A DNA stretch of 64,000 bases from Bacillus sp. SD088 (GCF_017355205.1 NZ_JADIJK010000007.1:62001-126000); one strand, 5' to 3'; positions 18,761 to 32,735 are shown, counted from the stretch's first letter. The notes: a model not told the origin generated them from the letters alone. Numbers and translations: made by a program.

Positions 18761-21700
18761 TCACCTTCTCTTTTTCTGTTTAATCTGATGCCATTCATGT
18801 AAAGAAACGGGAGGAATGACCTCTGTCTTTATACCTTTTAGAAATGCAACTAATGTTTCCATTTCTGTGATGACTTTATGCTGTGCTGCGGATGCAGCCA
18901 TTCTTTTGTTCGCGGCATCTTCTGTGTCTAAGAAGCTGACAAGAATAGAACCTCTACTATTTTTTAACCATTCATTAAAAGGAGCATCCGTGATGGCAAC
19001 ATCATATTCTTTCAGAATCCCTTGTATATGAGTAAAATCCGCTTCGTCACTATCCACATAGATCGCGGTATTTTGCTGAATGGAATGGCCATCCCAGTTT
19101 ACAGCCTTCGTTAGAGCTTCATCATAACGATAACCAAAAGCAATAACTTCCCCTGTTGATTTCATTTCTGGTGTTAAAATAGGATCTACACCATCAAGCT
19201 TTCCTGTAGAAAAAACAGGGTTTTTAATCGCATAATAATCTTGCTTTATCTGTTCATCCCTTATAATAGCTTTTCCAAGTAAGATATCAATACATTCTTC
19301 AATCAAATTTACACCCGTCATTTTACTAATAATGGGTACCGTACGCGAAGCTCTAGGGTTTACCTCTAATACATATACTTCATCCTTATATAAGACAAAT
19401 TGTACATTAAAAATCCCTTTAAATCCGAGTTCTTTAGCAATCTTTTCAGCAAAATGATAAGCTTTTTGTTGATCTTGTTCAGTAATAGTTATGGGCGGTG
19501 TTACTGCCATACTATCGCCTGAGTGGACGCCTGCTTTTTCAATATGTTCAAAAAAGCCAGGAACATAAATATCATGACCATTTGAGAGGACATCTATTTC
19601 CATTTCTTTTCCTTTATAATAAGCGTCTAATAGCACAGGATAAACAATTTTATTTAACTGCTTTTGCAAATCTTTTTCTTGTTCGATAATGATCATCCCT
19701 TGCCCGCCAATAACATAAGAAGGGCGTAATAATAGCGGGAATCCCACTTCTTCTACTTTAGCCAATAAATCTTCTTCATTGGCTGCGGAAACACCTGGAA
19801 TATGAGGTATTTGCAGATTTTGTAACAGTGTATAAAAACGATCACGATCTTCCAAAGTATCAATCTGTTCTTGTGAAATAGAAAGGAGTGGCATACCATT
19901 TTCTTCTAGGGCCTGTGCTAAATTAATAGCCGTTTGCCCCCCTAATTGGATAATCACGCCATCAGGTTGTTCGTATTCAAGTACATTAAGTACATCTTCT
20001 GTGGAAAGAGGTTCAAAATATAAGCGATCGGCTATTTGGAAATCTGTACTAACAGTACCTGGATTATTATTAATCAGTATTGCCTCATAACCAGCCTTTT
20101 TCAAAGCTAAGACACCGTGGACTGTGCAATAATCAAATTCAATTCCTTGGCCAATTCTTACGGGTCCTGAACCAATGATCGCAATTTTTGGTTTATCTTT
20201 CTTCTCGAATGGATCCCCTTCCCCTTTCCATGTTGAATAAAAATAAGGAGCAGCAGCTGGATATACCCCTGCACATGAATCAACCATATTATAAACAGGC
20301 TGTAATCCTAGTGCTTTTTGCTTTAACCGCACCTCTTTTAAGCTTGTTTGCCATGTATGAGCTAACCAAGCATCAGAAAAGCCAAGTCCCTTCACTTTTT
20401 GGAAAAAGTCCTTTTCGATTTTCCCTATATCCGTTGCTTTAATTTGTTTCTCCATTTGGACTAAGAAATCAAGATTTTCTAAGAAAAATGGTTGTATCGA
20501 TGTGGCTTCATGTATTTCTTTCACAGAAATACCACGTCTCATCAATTCCAGAATCGAGAAAAGACGGAGATCATCTGGTAAAAGAATGGATTTCCATAAT
20601 TCTTCATCCTGGTAGTCTGCAAGACCTTTAAATTCAAGACCTAACGTGGGCATTTCTAATGAGCGAATCGCCTTCTGAAGAGCACCGGGTAAATGACGAT
20701 CAATCGCCATGATTTCTCCTGTTGCCTTCATTTGCGTACCCAATTTACGGTCAGCCTCGTGAAACTTATCAAATGGCCATCTCGGCATTTTTACCACTGT
20801 ATAATCGACTACGGGTTCCATACTTGCAAATGTAACACCAGTAACTGGATTGGTTAATTCATGTAACTGATAACCAAGAGATAGCTTAGCAGCCATTTTC
20901 GCAATCGGATACCCTGTTGCTTTGGAGGCTAAGGCCGAGGAACGGCTTAATCTTGGATTGACTTCAATTAGATAATATTGGCTAGAATCTGGATCTTGTG
21001 CAAATTGAATATTACATCCGCCAATAATTTTTAATGCGCGAATAATTTTAACCGCTGATTCATACAAAGTTGCATATTCATCGCTACTTAGAGTTTGCTG
21101 CGGAGCAATAACAATCGAATCACCCGTGTGTACCCCAACAGGGTCAAAATTTTCCATGCTACAAATGGCAATACAAGTATCATTATCATCACGAATCATT
21201 TCAAACTCTAATTCTTTAAAACCAGCAATGCTTTTTTCGATTAAACATTGGGTAATTGGACTAGCCTCTAACCCTTTTTTAACAACGGAGATCAGCTCTG
21301 TCTTTGAGGTAACAATTCCTCCACCTCCACCACCAAGTGTATAAGCTGGTCGTATAATAACAGGATAACCTATTTTGTTAGCGAAATTTACTGCTTCTTC
21401 AACAGTATGAATAATTTCACTTTCTGGAACAGGCTCCTTTAACTCATGCATTAAAGCTCGAAATGCTTCCCGATCTTCTCCCTGACGAATCGATTCAGGT
21501 GAAGTCCCTAATACCTCAACATTGTTTTGTTTTAGGATACCTGCTTCATATAATTTAACCGTCAAATTGAGTCCGGTCTGTCCTCCTAAGGTTCCAAGAA
21601 TCGCATCTGGGTTTTCTTTTTCAATAATTCTTTCGATACTTTCCACTGTCATGGGTTCAAAATAAACAGTATCAGCTATTTGTTCATCGGTCATAATGGT

Positions 21701-21856
21701 AGCTGGATTGTTATTGACCAATACAACTTTGATTCCTTCCTCTTTCAACGCCAAGCAAGCCTGTGTACCAGCATAATCAAATTCCGCAGCCTGCCCAATC
21801 ATGATCGGTCCCGAACCAATCACGAGTACTTTCTTGATGTCATTTCGCTTCGGCAT
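18761..21856 (-). CDS. carB: Carbamoyl-phosphate synthase, arginine-specific large subunit
   Basis: Makes carbamoyl phosphate from bicarbonate, ammonia and two ATP. 1031 residues: first ATP-grasp half (about 1-400) with GSGPIMIGQAAEFDYAGTQA and AYTLGGGGGGI, a helical oligomerisation section (about 400-545), second ATP-grasp half (about 545-930) with GSGPVRIGQGIEFDYC and SYVIGGQGM, and a C-terminal MGS-like domain where allosteric ligands bind. The length fits the shorter arginine-specific CarB of bacilli rather than the pyrimidine enzyme. It overlaps carA by 17 bases, implying coupled translation. All ATP-site motifs look intact, which matters because the glutaminase partner does not. Confidence 0.95.
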   Translation of the reverse strand: MPKRNDIKKVLVIGSGPIMIGQAAEFDYAGTQACLALKEEGIKVVLVNNNPATIMTDEQIADTVYFEPMTVESIERIIEKENPDAILGTLGGQTGLNLTVKLYEAGILKQNNVEVLGTSPESIRQGEDREAFRALMHELKEPVPESEIIHTVEEAVNFANKIGYPVIIRPAYTLGGGGGGIVTSKTELISVVKKGLEASPITQCLIEKSIAGFKELEFEMIRDDNDTCIAICSMENFDPVGVHTGDSIVIAPQQTLSSDEYATLYESAVKIIRALKIIGGCNIQFAQDPDSSQYYLIEVNPRLSRSSALASKATGYPIAKMAAKLSLGYQLHELTNPVTGVTFASMEPVVDYTVVKMPRWPFDKFHEADRKLGTQMKATGEIMAIDRHLPGALQKAIRSLEMPTLGLEFKGLADYQDEELWKSILLPDDLRLFSILELMRRGISVKEIHEATSIQPFFLENLDFLVQMEKQIKATDIGKIEKDFFQKVKGLGFSDAWLAHTWQTSLKEVRLKQKALGLQPVYNMVDSCAGVYPAAAPYFYSTWKGEGDPFEKKDKPKIAIIGSGPVRIGQGIEFDYCTVHGVLALKKAGYEAILINNNPGTVSTDFQIADRLYFEPLSTEDVLNVLEYEQPDGVIIQLGGQTAINLAQALEENGMPLLSISQEQIDTLEDRDRFYTLLQNLQIPHIPGVSAANEEDLLAKVEEVGFPLLLRPSYVIGGQGMIIIEQEKDLQKQLNKIVYPVLLDAYYKGKEMEIDVLSNGHDIYVPGFFEHIEKAGVHSGDSMAVTPPITITEQDQQKAYHFAEKIAKELGFKGIFNVQFVLYKDEVYVLEVNPRASRTVPIISKMTGVNLIEECIDILLGKAIIRDEQIKQDYYAIKNPVFSTGKLDGVDPILTPEMKSTGEVIAFGYRYDEALTKAVNWDGHSIQQNTAIYVDSDEADFTHIQGILKEYDVAITDAPFNEWLKNSRGSILVSFLDTEDAANKRMAASAAQHKVITEMETLVAFLKGIKTEVIPPVSLHEWHQIKQKKRR

Positions 21857-22901
21857 ACAGCTTTTCCCCTTTACTTTGTTCCAATTGTTGAAAATAAGCG
21901 TTTTTTATCAGTGATTCTAATTTGAAATTTGTTCCATCTGGGTGAAATTGATAAGTTGTAATCGGTAAGTCCTTATGCATTAATCCTTCAATATCACCGT
22001 CTTGAACGGAAAGGAAAGATGGTGTCAATCCTGTCTTCTCTAGGTTTTGTAAGGAAATATGATGACCATGATTCTGATTCGTTAAATATACCTGCTGCGA
22101 GGAAGTATGAAGGATAGCTTGCTTGAAACCTCTGTGTCCCCATTTCATTTTTTCCACACTTGCTCCAAAGGCAAGGGCGAGGATTTGATGACCTAAACCA
22201 AATGCAAGTGTAGGATATGATTCTGCTATTTTAGCATAGTCTTCAAAATACGCTTGATAATCAGCAGGATCGCCACATCCTCCAGAAAGAATCACACCAT
22301 CAGGTTTGAGTTCGGCAATAGTGGAAGCAGAAGTCTCAGCTGAAAGAATCGTAAGTTTGCAATGGAACCCTTTTAGCCAATTGAGTAATGACTTTTTAAT
22401 CCCAAAATTAAGGACGACTAGATTCGTTTTTCCAGTCGGATTTAACACTTTTGTCTTTTCGTGAATTATCGATTTCTGATCGTCGAGTGCGGATGCTACA
22501 TGATAGTGATCAGCGGTCATTTCAGCAGCCATTTCTCCATCCTTTAATAACTGCTTAATGATTGTGCGTGTATCCATTCCACTCATAATCGGAATTCCTT
22601 TTTCATTAAAAAATGCAAGCCAGTTATTCTCCGCTTCGGAAAGACCAAAGATTTCCTGTTGAATGATTAAAGCGGTCAACTGTAAATCATCACTTTCAAA
22701 TTTAGCAGGATCGAAATGGGAATGTAGCACTCCTGGATAAGTAGCAACTACAATTTTCCCTTTTGTCTCCGGATCAGTCATAAATTCTAAAAAATTACCC
22801 ATTCCTGTATAAAAAATGACTTCCCCTTTACAATGGGACACATCTCCGTGCCATTGGCCGGTATATTGCTTATGATTTGCTAATTGAATTACACCCTTCA
22901 T
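21840..22901 (-). CDS. carA: Carbamoyl-phosphate synthase small subunit, glutaminase site lost
   Basis: The 353-residue product has the CarA N-terminal domain (VIFYTGMGNFLEFMTDP; GMDTRTIIKQL) and a class I glutamine amidotransferase domain. The expected nucleophile motif GICLGHQ reads AFGLGHQ: the cysteine is Gly235 (codon GGT at 22197-22199). The triad partner motif HPE reads HPD (His320, Asp322), and the SNGPGDP oxyanion strand reads SGGCGDP (206-212). The fold is otherwise kept (KPDGVILSGG, KWGHRGFKQ, NQNHGHH), with no stop or frameshift. By analogy with ammonia-dependent vertebrate CPS1, which also lacks the cysteine, it probably serves as a structural or allosteric subunit while CarB uses free ammonia. 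GAGGAG precedes the ATG. Confidence 0.93.
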   Translation of the reverse strand: MKGVIQLANHKQYTGQWHGDVSHCKGEVIFYTGMGNFLEFMTDPETKGKIVVATYPGVLHSHFDPAKFESDDLQLTALIIQQEIFGLSEAENNWLAFFNEKGIPIMSGMDTRTIIKQLLKDGEMAAEMTADHYHVASALDDQKSIIHEKTKVLNPTGKTNLVVLNFGIKKSLLNWLKGFHCKLTILSAETSASTIAELKPDGVILSGGCGDPADYQAYFEDYAKIAESYPTLAFGLGHQILALAFGASVEKMKWGHRGFKQAILHTSSQQVYLTNQNHGHHISLQNLEKTGLTPSFLSVQDGDIEGLMHKDLPITTYQFHPDGTNFKLESLIKNAYFQQLEQSKGEKLYAEAK

Positions 22902-22935
22902 TCATACCGACTCCTCTTGTATCTTTATAGTTATA

Positions 22936-22953
22936 CATGAATTTTTATACATT
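22936..22953. promoter_or_regulatory. Internal ARG-box-like site before carA
   Basis: CATGAATTTTTATACATT in the 74-base argD-carA gap resembles the AhrC/ArgR operator of bacilli (TGAAT, A/T run, ATTCA-like arms). It may modulate an internal carAB-argF promoter or bind AhrC within the operon. Assignment is by pattern only. Confidence 0.55.
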
Positions 22954-22975
22954 TTATTTCAAAAAAATATTTACT

Positions 22976-24121
22976 TTATACAGTTTGCAGCAAAGTTTTC
23001 TTCATTGCCTCAATCGCTTGATCAATCTCCGTTTTTGTTACCGTTAATGGGGGGAGAAAACGTAAAACATTCGGCCCAGCGTTTAATACAATTAATCTAT
23101 TTTTTCTTAGTTCAGCCATAAAGGGAGCCACCTCTTGCGAAAACTCAATTCCAAGCATAAGGCCCTTATGACGCATACCTTTGAAGAAATCACAATGAGA
23201 GAAAGCCTCTTCTAATTTATCCGCCAAATACTCACCTTTTTCCGTCACTTCTTCGAGGAACTTTTCTTGAAAAATAAGTTGAAGTGTCTTCTTAGCTGCA
23301 GACATCGCCAGCGGATTACCGCCAAAAGTGGAACCATGGCTACCTGGTGGAAAAGCTGCTTTTAAATTTTCCTTACCAATCATAGCGCCAACGGGAATAC
23401 CATTTCCAAGCCCCTTCGCTGAGGTAATGATGTCTGGGGAAATGGAGTAATGTTGATAAGCAAATGGTTTTCCTGTTCTCCCAATTCCGGTTTGTATTTC
23501 ATCTATAATTAATAAGGCACCATACTTTTTACATAATTTTTCTACATCTTGTAAAAACTCTGCTGTAGCTGGGTGAACTCCACCTTCACCTTGAATTATT
23601 TCAAGCATAACTGCCGCTGTTTCTTGATCGATCTCTTTTTCCAACGCCTCGCTATTGTTGAAAGGGAGATGAACAAAGGTTTCTAACATGGTTCCAAAGC
23701 CTTGCTTCACTTTGTCTTGTCCTGTTGCGGCCATTGTCGCAAAAGTACGTCCATGAAAAGATTGCTGAAATGTAATCACTTTTGATTTCCCTGTATATTT
23801 CCGAGCTAATTTTATCGCTGCTTCATTGGCTTCAGCCCCGCTATTACAGAAGAAAACGGCATTTCCGTTTGAGAATGTTGTGAGCTGCTCTGCCACTTCC
23901 TCTTGCAGAGAGCTTTTAAATAAATTGGACATATGCCATAATCGACTGGCCTGTTTCGTTAACGCCTCTACAACTTCTGGATGACAATGACCTAAGTTGC
24001 AAACCCCGATGCCAGATGTAAAATCCAAATATTCCGTCTCGTTTATATCAACAACAGTCGTACCCTTCCCAGATACTAGTTCTAAATCCCAACGTCCGTA
24101 ATTTTCAAATAAATCGGTCAT
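22976..24121 (-). CDS. argD: Acetylornithine aminotransferase
   Basis: PLP enzyme that converts N-acetylglutamate semialdehyde to N-acetylornithine with glutamate as amino donor. 381 residues, class III aminotransferase fold: GIGVCNLGHCHPEVV, FFCNSGAEANEAAIKLAR, SFHGRT, the aspartate region LLIIDEIQTGIGRTG, and the PLP lysine in ITSAKGLGNGIPVGAM. The ATG overlaps the argB stop by 4 bases. A 74-base gap with an ARG-box-like site separates it from carA. Confidence 0.96.
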   Translation of the reverse strand: MTDLFENYGRWDLELVSGKGTTVVDINETEYLDFTSGIGVCNLGHCHPEVVEALTKQASRLWHMSNLFKSSLQEEVAEQLTTFSNGNAVFFCNSGAEANEAAIKLARKYTGKSKVITFQQSFHGRTFATMAATGQDKVKQGFGTMLETFVHLPFNNSEALEKEIDQETAAVMLEIIQGEGGVHPATAEFLQDVEKLCKKYGALLIIDEIQTGIGRTGKPFAYQHYSISPDIITSAKGLGNGIPVGAMIGKENLKAAFPPGSHGSTFGGNPLAMSAAKKTLQLIFQEKFLEEVTEKGEYLADKLEEAFSHCDFFKGMRHKGLMLGIEFSQEVAPFMAELRKNRLIVLNAGPNVLRFLPPLTVTKTEIDQAIEAMKKTLLQTV

Positions 24122-24903
24122 CCGAAGCTCACCACTTTCTCTGCTTTTAAAATTGTCGTGCCAATAAAATGTCCTTCTCTATATAAAGGTGTTTTCCCAC
24201 TGACAATCATTACTCGATTCATTCCACCTTCAAGACTTTTAAGAGCGGCTAATACTTTAGGGATCATTCCACCCGTAATCACGCCTTCTTGGATAAGTGT
24301 TTGAACTTCATTTTGAGAAACGGTCTCCATAACTTGTTTATTCTTTAAAATGCCTGGTACATCTGTTACGAATAAAATCTTGTCAGCATTCATAGCTACC
24401 GCAATGGCTGCCGCCGCAGAGTCTGCGTTCACATTAAAATATTGATTTGAATTTTCACTAATCGCAATTGGTGAAATGACAGGAACTAGATCCATAGATA
24501 GTAAATTTAATAGAAGCTCACGATTAATGGACGTTACTTCACCAACAAAGCCCAGCTTCTCAAAATCCTTCGCTTCCGCTTGGATTAAGCCACTATCAGA
24601 TCCTGTCATCCCAATGGCAGAAATTCCATTTGCATGCATTGAACGAACAATTTTATTTGTAATACTTCCTGATAAAACCATTTCTACAACTTCCATGACT
24701 TCCTCTGTCGTCTTTCTTAAGCCGTTAATAAACTCTGACTGTATCTGTAAATTCTCCAGTAATCGATTAATAGCAGGTCCACCACCATGGACGATAATCG
24801 GTTTAAATCCGTGTTCTTGCATTTTTTTTATATCCATAAAGAATTTTTCAGATAGGTCATCAATCATGCTGCCACCGCATTTGATGACAATAATCTTTTC
24901 CAT
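24118..24903 (-). CDS. argB: Acetylglutamate kinase
   Basis: Phosphorylates N-acetylglutamate, the second arginine step. 261 residues of the amino acid kinase fold: IVIKCGGSMID with the ATP-site lysine, IIVHGGGPAIN for acetylglutamate binding, and GGMIPKVLAAL near the C-terminus. ATG 24903 has GGAGGGAAATC before it; longer in-frame starts run into argJ and are not homologous. There is no N-terminal kinked helix of the kind found in arginine-inhibited hexameric forms, so it may be the dimeric, feedback-insensitive type, as expected where ArgJ recycles acetyl groups. Confidence 0.96.
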   Translation of the reverse strand: MEKIIVIKCGGSMIDDLSEKFFMDIKKMQEHGFKPIIVHGGGPAINRLLENLQIQSEFINGLRKTTEEVMEVVEMVLSGSITNKIVRSMHANGISAIGMTGSDSGLIQAEAKDFEKLGFVGEVTSINRELLLNLLSMDLVPVISPIAISENSNQYFNVNADSAAAAIAVAMNADKILFVTDVPGILKNKQVMETVSQNEVQTLIQEGVITGGMIPKVLAALKSLEGGMNRVMIVSGKTPLYREGHFIGTTILKAEKVVSFG

Positions 24904-24919
24904 TTTGATTTCCCTCCAA

Positions 24920-26149
24920 TTACGTGCGGTAACTAGCATTGATGCGGACATAATCATAGGTAAGATCACAGCCCCATGCTTTACCAGAACCATCTCCCAT
25001 ATTTAAATGAATCGTAATTTCTACCTTTTCATTATTTAAATACTGACTTAATTGTTCTTCGTTGTAATGAGCTGGCTCACTTTTTGCAAGTAATGCATAT
25101 GGTCCGATTTCAATGTCAATAGCATGAGGATCTAATGTAATCCCACTTCTTCCAATCGCCATCATTAAGCGTCCCCAATTCGGATCAGAGCCATAGACCA
25201 TTGTTTTGACCAAATCAGAGCCGACTACTGTCTTAGCACACTTTCCAGCATCACTAGAAGTCATTGCTCCATGCACTTGTACTTCTATTAACTTTGTTGC
25301 CCCTTCTCCATCTTTCGCAATCATAATCGCAAGATCTTCACAAACTTGCTTCAATAATTGCTTGAAGGTTTCCCACTCATCATGAGCTGGTGAAAGTGTA
25401 TGATTGTCAGCTAAACCATTTGCCATGACAAGCACCATATCATTTGTCGATGTATCACCATCGACTGTGATACGGTTAAAGGTTTCATTCGTAATGTCTT
25501 GGAGCGCTGTTTGCAAATGTTGATGAGAGATCTTGGCATCTGTCGTAATGAATCCTAGCATTGTCGCCATATTAGGTGCGATCATTCCAGAGCCTTTCGC
25601 CGATCCTCCCATTGTAATCTTCTTACCATCAATATACGTTTCATAACAAGTCGATTTCATACAAGTATCCGTTGTTAAAATAGATTCATTAAAGTCATAA
25701 GCTGCTTGATTCGTTTTTTCTGGTGTTATCTTCTCGATTCCAGAAATAATTTTATCCATCGGCATTTTTTCGCCGATTACTCCAGTTGATGCAACTGCAA
25801 CGAAATGCTCTTGAATGGAAAATCGTTCAGAAACCGATGTTCTCATCGTTTCAGCATCTAAATATCCTTGCTTTCCCATACAAGCATTTGCATTCCCGCT
25901 ATTAATCACGATTGCTTGAATTTTACCTTCTTTAGCAATACTTTCTTTTGTAACAAGAAGAGGAGCAGCAATAATTTGATTCAATGTATAAACAGCAGCA
26001 GTCTCTGCAGGAACCTCACTATATAAAACTCCTAAATCATTCCTTTTATACTTTACCTTCGTGTGAAGGCCAGCAGCAGAATAACCCTGAGGTGATACAA
26101 TGCTCCCCTCTGTTACTTTTGAAATTGGCTGTTTACTAGCTACATTCAT
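24920..26149 (-). CDS. argJ: Glutamate N-acetyltransferase / ornithine acetyltransferase
   Basis: Moves the acetyl group from N-acetylornithine to glutamate, closing the acetyl cycle; many ArgJ proteins also use acetyl-CoA. 409 residues. The precursor cleaves itself at the conserved Thr in APNMATMLGF, giving alpha and beta chains; KGSGMIAPNM just before it supplies the substrate loop. ATG 26149 lies 8 bases after GAGGAG; GTG 26158 is possible but less well placed. There is no separate argE or argA in the window, fitting a cyclic pathway. Confidence 0.96.
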   Translation of the reverse strand: MNVASKQPISKVTEGSIVSPQGYSAAGLHTKVKYKRNDLGVLYSEVPAETAAVYTLNQIIAAPLLVTKESIAKEGKIQAIVINSGNANACMGKQGYLDAETMRTSVSERFSIQEHFVAVASTGVIGEKMPMDKIISGIEKITPEKTNQAAYDFNESILTTDTCMKSTCYETYIDGKKITMGGSAKGSGMIAPNMATMLGFITTDAKISHQHLQTALQDITNETFNRITVDGDTSTNDMVLVMANGLADNHTLSPAHDEWETFKQLLKQVCEDLAIMIAKDGEGATKLIEVQVHGAMTSSDAGKCAKTVVGSDLVKTMVYGSDPNWGRLMMAIGRSGITLDPHAIDIEIGPYALLAKSEPAHYNEEQLSQYLNNEKVEITIHLNMGDGSGKAWGCDLTYDYVRINASYRT

Positions 26150-26173
26150 TTTGAACACTCCTCTAAAACTAGT

Positions 26174-27208
26174 CTATGGATATACAGGACTAAACTGAAG
26201 TCCTAAAGTTTCATCAAACCCAAACATGATATTTGCATTTTGAACTGCTTGACTCGCAGCCCCTTTCATTAAATTATCAATCACTGAAACAATGGTGACC
26301 CTGGAAGTTCGTTCATCGAAATCTATCCCGATATCACAGCAATTAGAACCTGCTACTTCTTTTGTTGTGGGAAAAGTCCCTAGCTTTCTTAGCCTCACAA
26401 AAGGTTCATCAGCATAAGCTTGTTGGTAAAGCTCCCAAATTTCGTTCTTTGTTACTTTCGTATCTATATTTCCATATATTGTTGCCATAATTCCCCTTGT
26501 CATTGGAACTAAATGTGTCTGAAATGTAATCGGAGATTCGTAGCCTAAGCTTCCTAGCATTTGTTCAATTTCTGGTATATGTTGATGTTGATTCACTTTA
26601 TATACTTTCAAGTTTTCATTTAATTCGCTGTATATAGTAGCTAAGCTTGCGGATTGCCCAGCACCAGAAACACCTGATTTTGCATCGATGATGATTGAAT
26701 TTTCCGTTAACAATTTTTCCTGCACTAGTGGTGCAAGGCCTAATATCGTAGCTGTAGGGTAACACCCTGGATTTGAAATAAACCTTGCACCCTTTGCTTT
26801 CTCCCGGTTCAGTTCTGGTAATGAATAGACAGCTTCTTCAAGCCAAAATGAATTAGCTGCTTCTTTCTTATACCATTGTTCATATTCCGCTTGGTTTTTG
26901 ATCCGAAAATCCCCAGATAAATCAATGACTGAACAGCCATTTTCCACCAGTTGCGGTGCTAATTTAGAAGCAATTCCCGATGGGGTGGCTAAGAAAATTA
27001 AATCTGTTTCTTTCGCCATTTTTGCTGGATCAATCTCTTCTAACTTTTGTGGGATTAGTCCAGTTAAATGAGGATAATGTTCTTCTATATTTTTCCCATG
27101 CTGGGATGATGTGTATAAAGAGGTAATCGAGAATTCTGGATGTACCTGTAAAATCCTCAGTAATTCCGCTCCACTGTAACCTGTCGCACCCACAATGCCT
27201 ATTTTCAT
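26174..27208 (-). CDS. argC: N-acetyl-gamma-glutamyl-phosphate reductase
   Basis: NADPH-dependent reduction of acetylglutamyl phosphate to the semialdehyde. 344 residues: Rossmann motif IVGATGYSGAELLRIL at the N-terminus, and the catalytic cysteine in FISNPGCYPTATILGL. First gene of the operon. ATG 27208 is preceded by AGGAGTGAAATC; an in-frame start 27 bases earlier adds residues in front of the dinucleotide fold and is unlikely. The upstream promoter carries an ARG-box-like site in its spacer. Confidence 0.96.
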   Translation of the reverse strand: MKIGIVGATGYSGAELLRILQVHPEFSITSLYTSSQHGKNIEEHYPHLTGLIPQKLEEIDPAKMAKETDLIFLATPSGIASKLAPQLVENGCSVIDLSGDFRIKNQAEYEQWYKKEAANSFWLEEAVYSLPELNREKAKGARFISNPGCYPTATILGLAPLVQEKLLTENSIIIDAKSGVSGAGQSASLATIYSELNENLKVYKVNQHQHIPEIEQMLGSLGYESPITFQTHLVPMTRGIMATIYGNIDTKVTKNEIWELYQQAYADEPFVRLRKLGTFPTTKEVAGSNCCDIGIDFDERTSRVTIVSVIDNLMKGAASQAVQNANIMFGFDETLGLQFSPVYP

Positions 27209-27327
27209 TGATTTCACTCCTATGAATTCGTCCATAACTGTATATTTAGAGTATAACTTTTCATACTCATATTCATCTAATCAGTGTCTTTATCAAGTTA
27301 ATCTTTAAATTTTATTGGATATTTATT

Positions 27328-27355
27328 ATTATACTGTGAATAAAAATAAATACAA
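27328..27355 (-). promoter_or_regulatory. argC promoter with ARG-box-like operator
   Basis: Read on the minus strand: TTGTAT (27355-27350), 16 bases, TATAAT (27333-27328). The spacer is GTATTTATTTTTATTCAC (27353-27336), whose arms match the AhrC/ArgR operator pattern. Binding there would block the promoter when arginine is plentiful. The flanking 27236-27430 is AT-rich and holds nothing else I can name. Confidence 0.65.
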
Positions 27356-27424
27356 TAGTATATTTATAACTTTCTTGAAAAAATTAAATTTTTTGCTTTA
27401 TCCCTTTTTAATCAAATGATAAAC

Positions 27425-27464
27425 AGAAAAAGACATCAAGTACATTCTCTCCCTGTACTTGATG
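27425..27464 (-). terminator. Terminator of parE-parC
   Basis: CATCAAGTACA and TGTACTTGATG form an 11-bp perfect stem. On the minus strand TCTTTTTCTG follows, 16 bases after the parC stop. Confidence 0.85.
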
Positions 27465-27479
27465 CCTTTATTGCTCGAA

Positions 27480-31984
<4,505 letters not shown>

Positions 31985-32082
31985 TTATCTATCGTACCAT
32001 AATAGAACACATATGTCTTATAATATAACTGAATGATCGATTTTGGCAAATCACTGTAGCATTCGATGGATTCCTTTATGTA

Positions 32083-32112
32083 AAAAAATAAGCGCCACTC
32101 TGCGCTTATTTT
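32083..32112 (-). terminator. Terminator of yneT-like gene
   Basis: AATAAGCGC and GCGCTTATT (loop CACTCT) overlap the stop codon of the CoA-binding protein gene; on the minus strand a T-run follows. The stem could also work for transcripts from the other side. Confidence 0.8.
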
Positions 32113-32525
32113 GATCTCGTTATTGCATGTTCCACTTTAATACAGCGGTTCATGATAACGGTATATCCTTTGTTTGTTAAAAAGTCATAAGCTTCTTGGT
32201 TCTCAATGCCAAGTTGGGCCCAAAATACATCGGCATCAATCTCATCAAATTCTTTGGCAAGCTCTGGTAAGTATTCTGGTCGTCTGAAAATATTTACGAT
32301 GTCAACATGTCCATCGATCTCTCTTAAAGAAGGTACAGCTTTTATGCCAAAGACCTCATCTACTGTAGGATTGACTGGAATGATCTCATAGCCAGCATCC
32401 TTCATTGCTTTGGCTACTGAATAGGAAGTACGACTTGGTTGTTGACTTACCCCTACAACAGCGATCCTTTTTGCCTTATGAAGAATTTCAGCGATTTGCT
32501 TGCGGTCTGGATTCTCAATGGACAT
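32106..32525 (-). CDS. CoA-binding domain protein (YneT/YccU family)
   Basis: 139 residues with a CoA-binding Rossmann fold: RIAVVGVSQQPSRTSYSVAK at the N-terminus, the PVNPTVDEVFGIKAVPSL loop, VDIVNIFRRPEYLPELAKE, and the closing MNRCIKVEH. It matches YneT of B. subtilis, which lies in the same place between plsY (divergent) and parE. Function unknown; the fold is that of succinyl-CoA synthetase alpha subunits, without the catalytic part. ATG 32525 has GAGGAGG 6 bases before it. Confidence 0.88.
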   Translation of the reverse strand: MSIENPDRKQIAEILHKAKRIAVVGVSQQPSRTSYSVAKAMKDAGYEIIPVNPTVDEVFGIKAVPSLREIDGHVDIVNIFRRPEYLPELAKEFDEIDADVFWAQLGIENQEAYDFLTNKGYTVIMNRCIKVEHAITRSK

Positions 32526-32614
32526 ACATAACCTCCTCAGCATCATTCGTATTATCTAAATGTTAATTTAATCCTCATAAAGATTCAAGCGAAAGCGCCT
32601 ATAAGACGATAAAT

Positions 32615-32735
32615 TGGACCAAGTCGGCTTCGAAAGTTTGAGATGGTGCTGTTTCGAGCACAGGACATGTCGGCATCTAGTCGAAGATCCTTTATCCTGA
32701 AGTGTCATTTTGACAGGTATTTTTGAACATTTTCA
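32615..32735 (+). repeat. Repeat family B, copy 1
   Basis: Contains CTTCGA ... TAGTCGAAGATC, a GTGTCATTTTGAC stretch and TTTTTGAACATTTTC, in the same order as the longer copy at 43826-43985. CTTCGA and TCGAAG can form a stem. It lies between divergent yneT and plsY; TTGACA within its 3' end may serve the plsY promoter. Confidence 0.5.
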
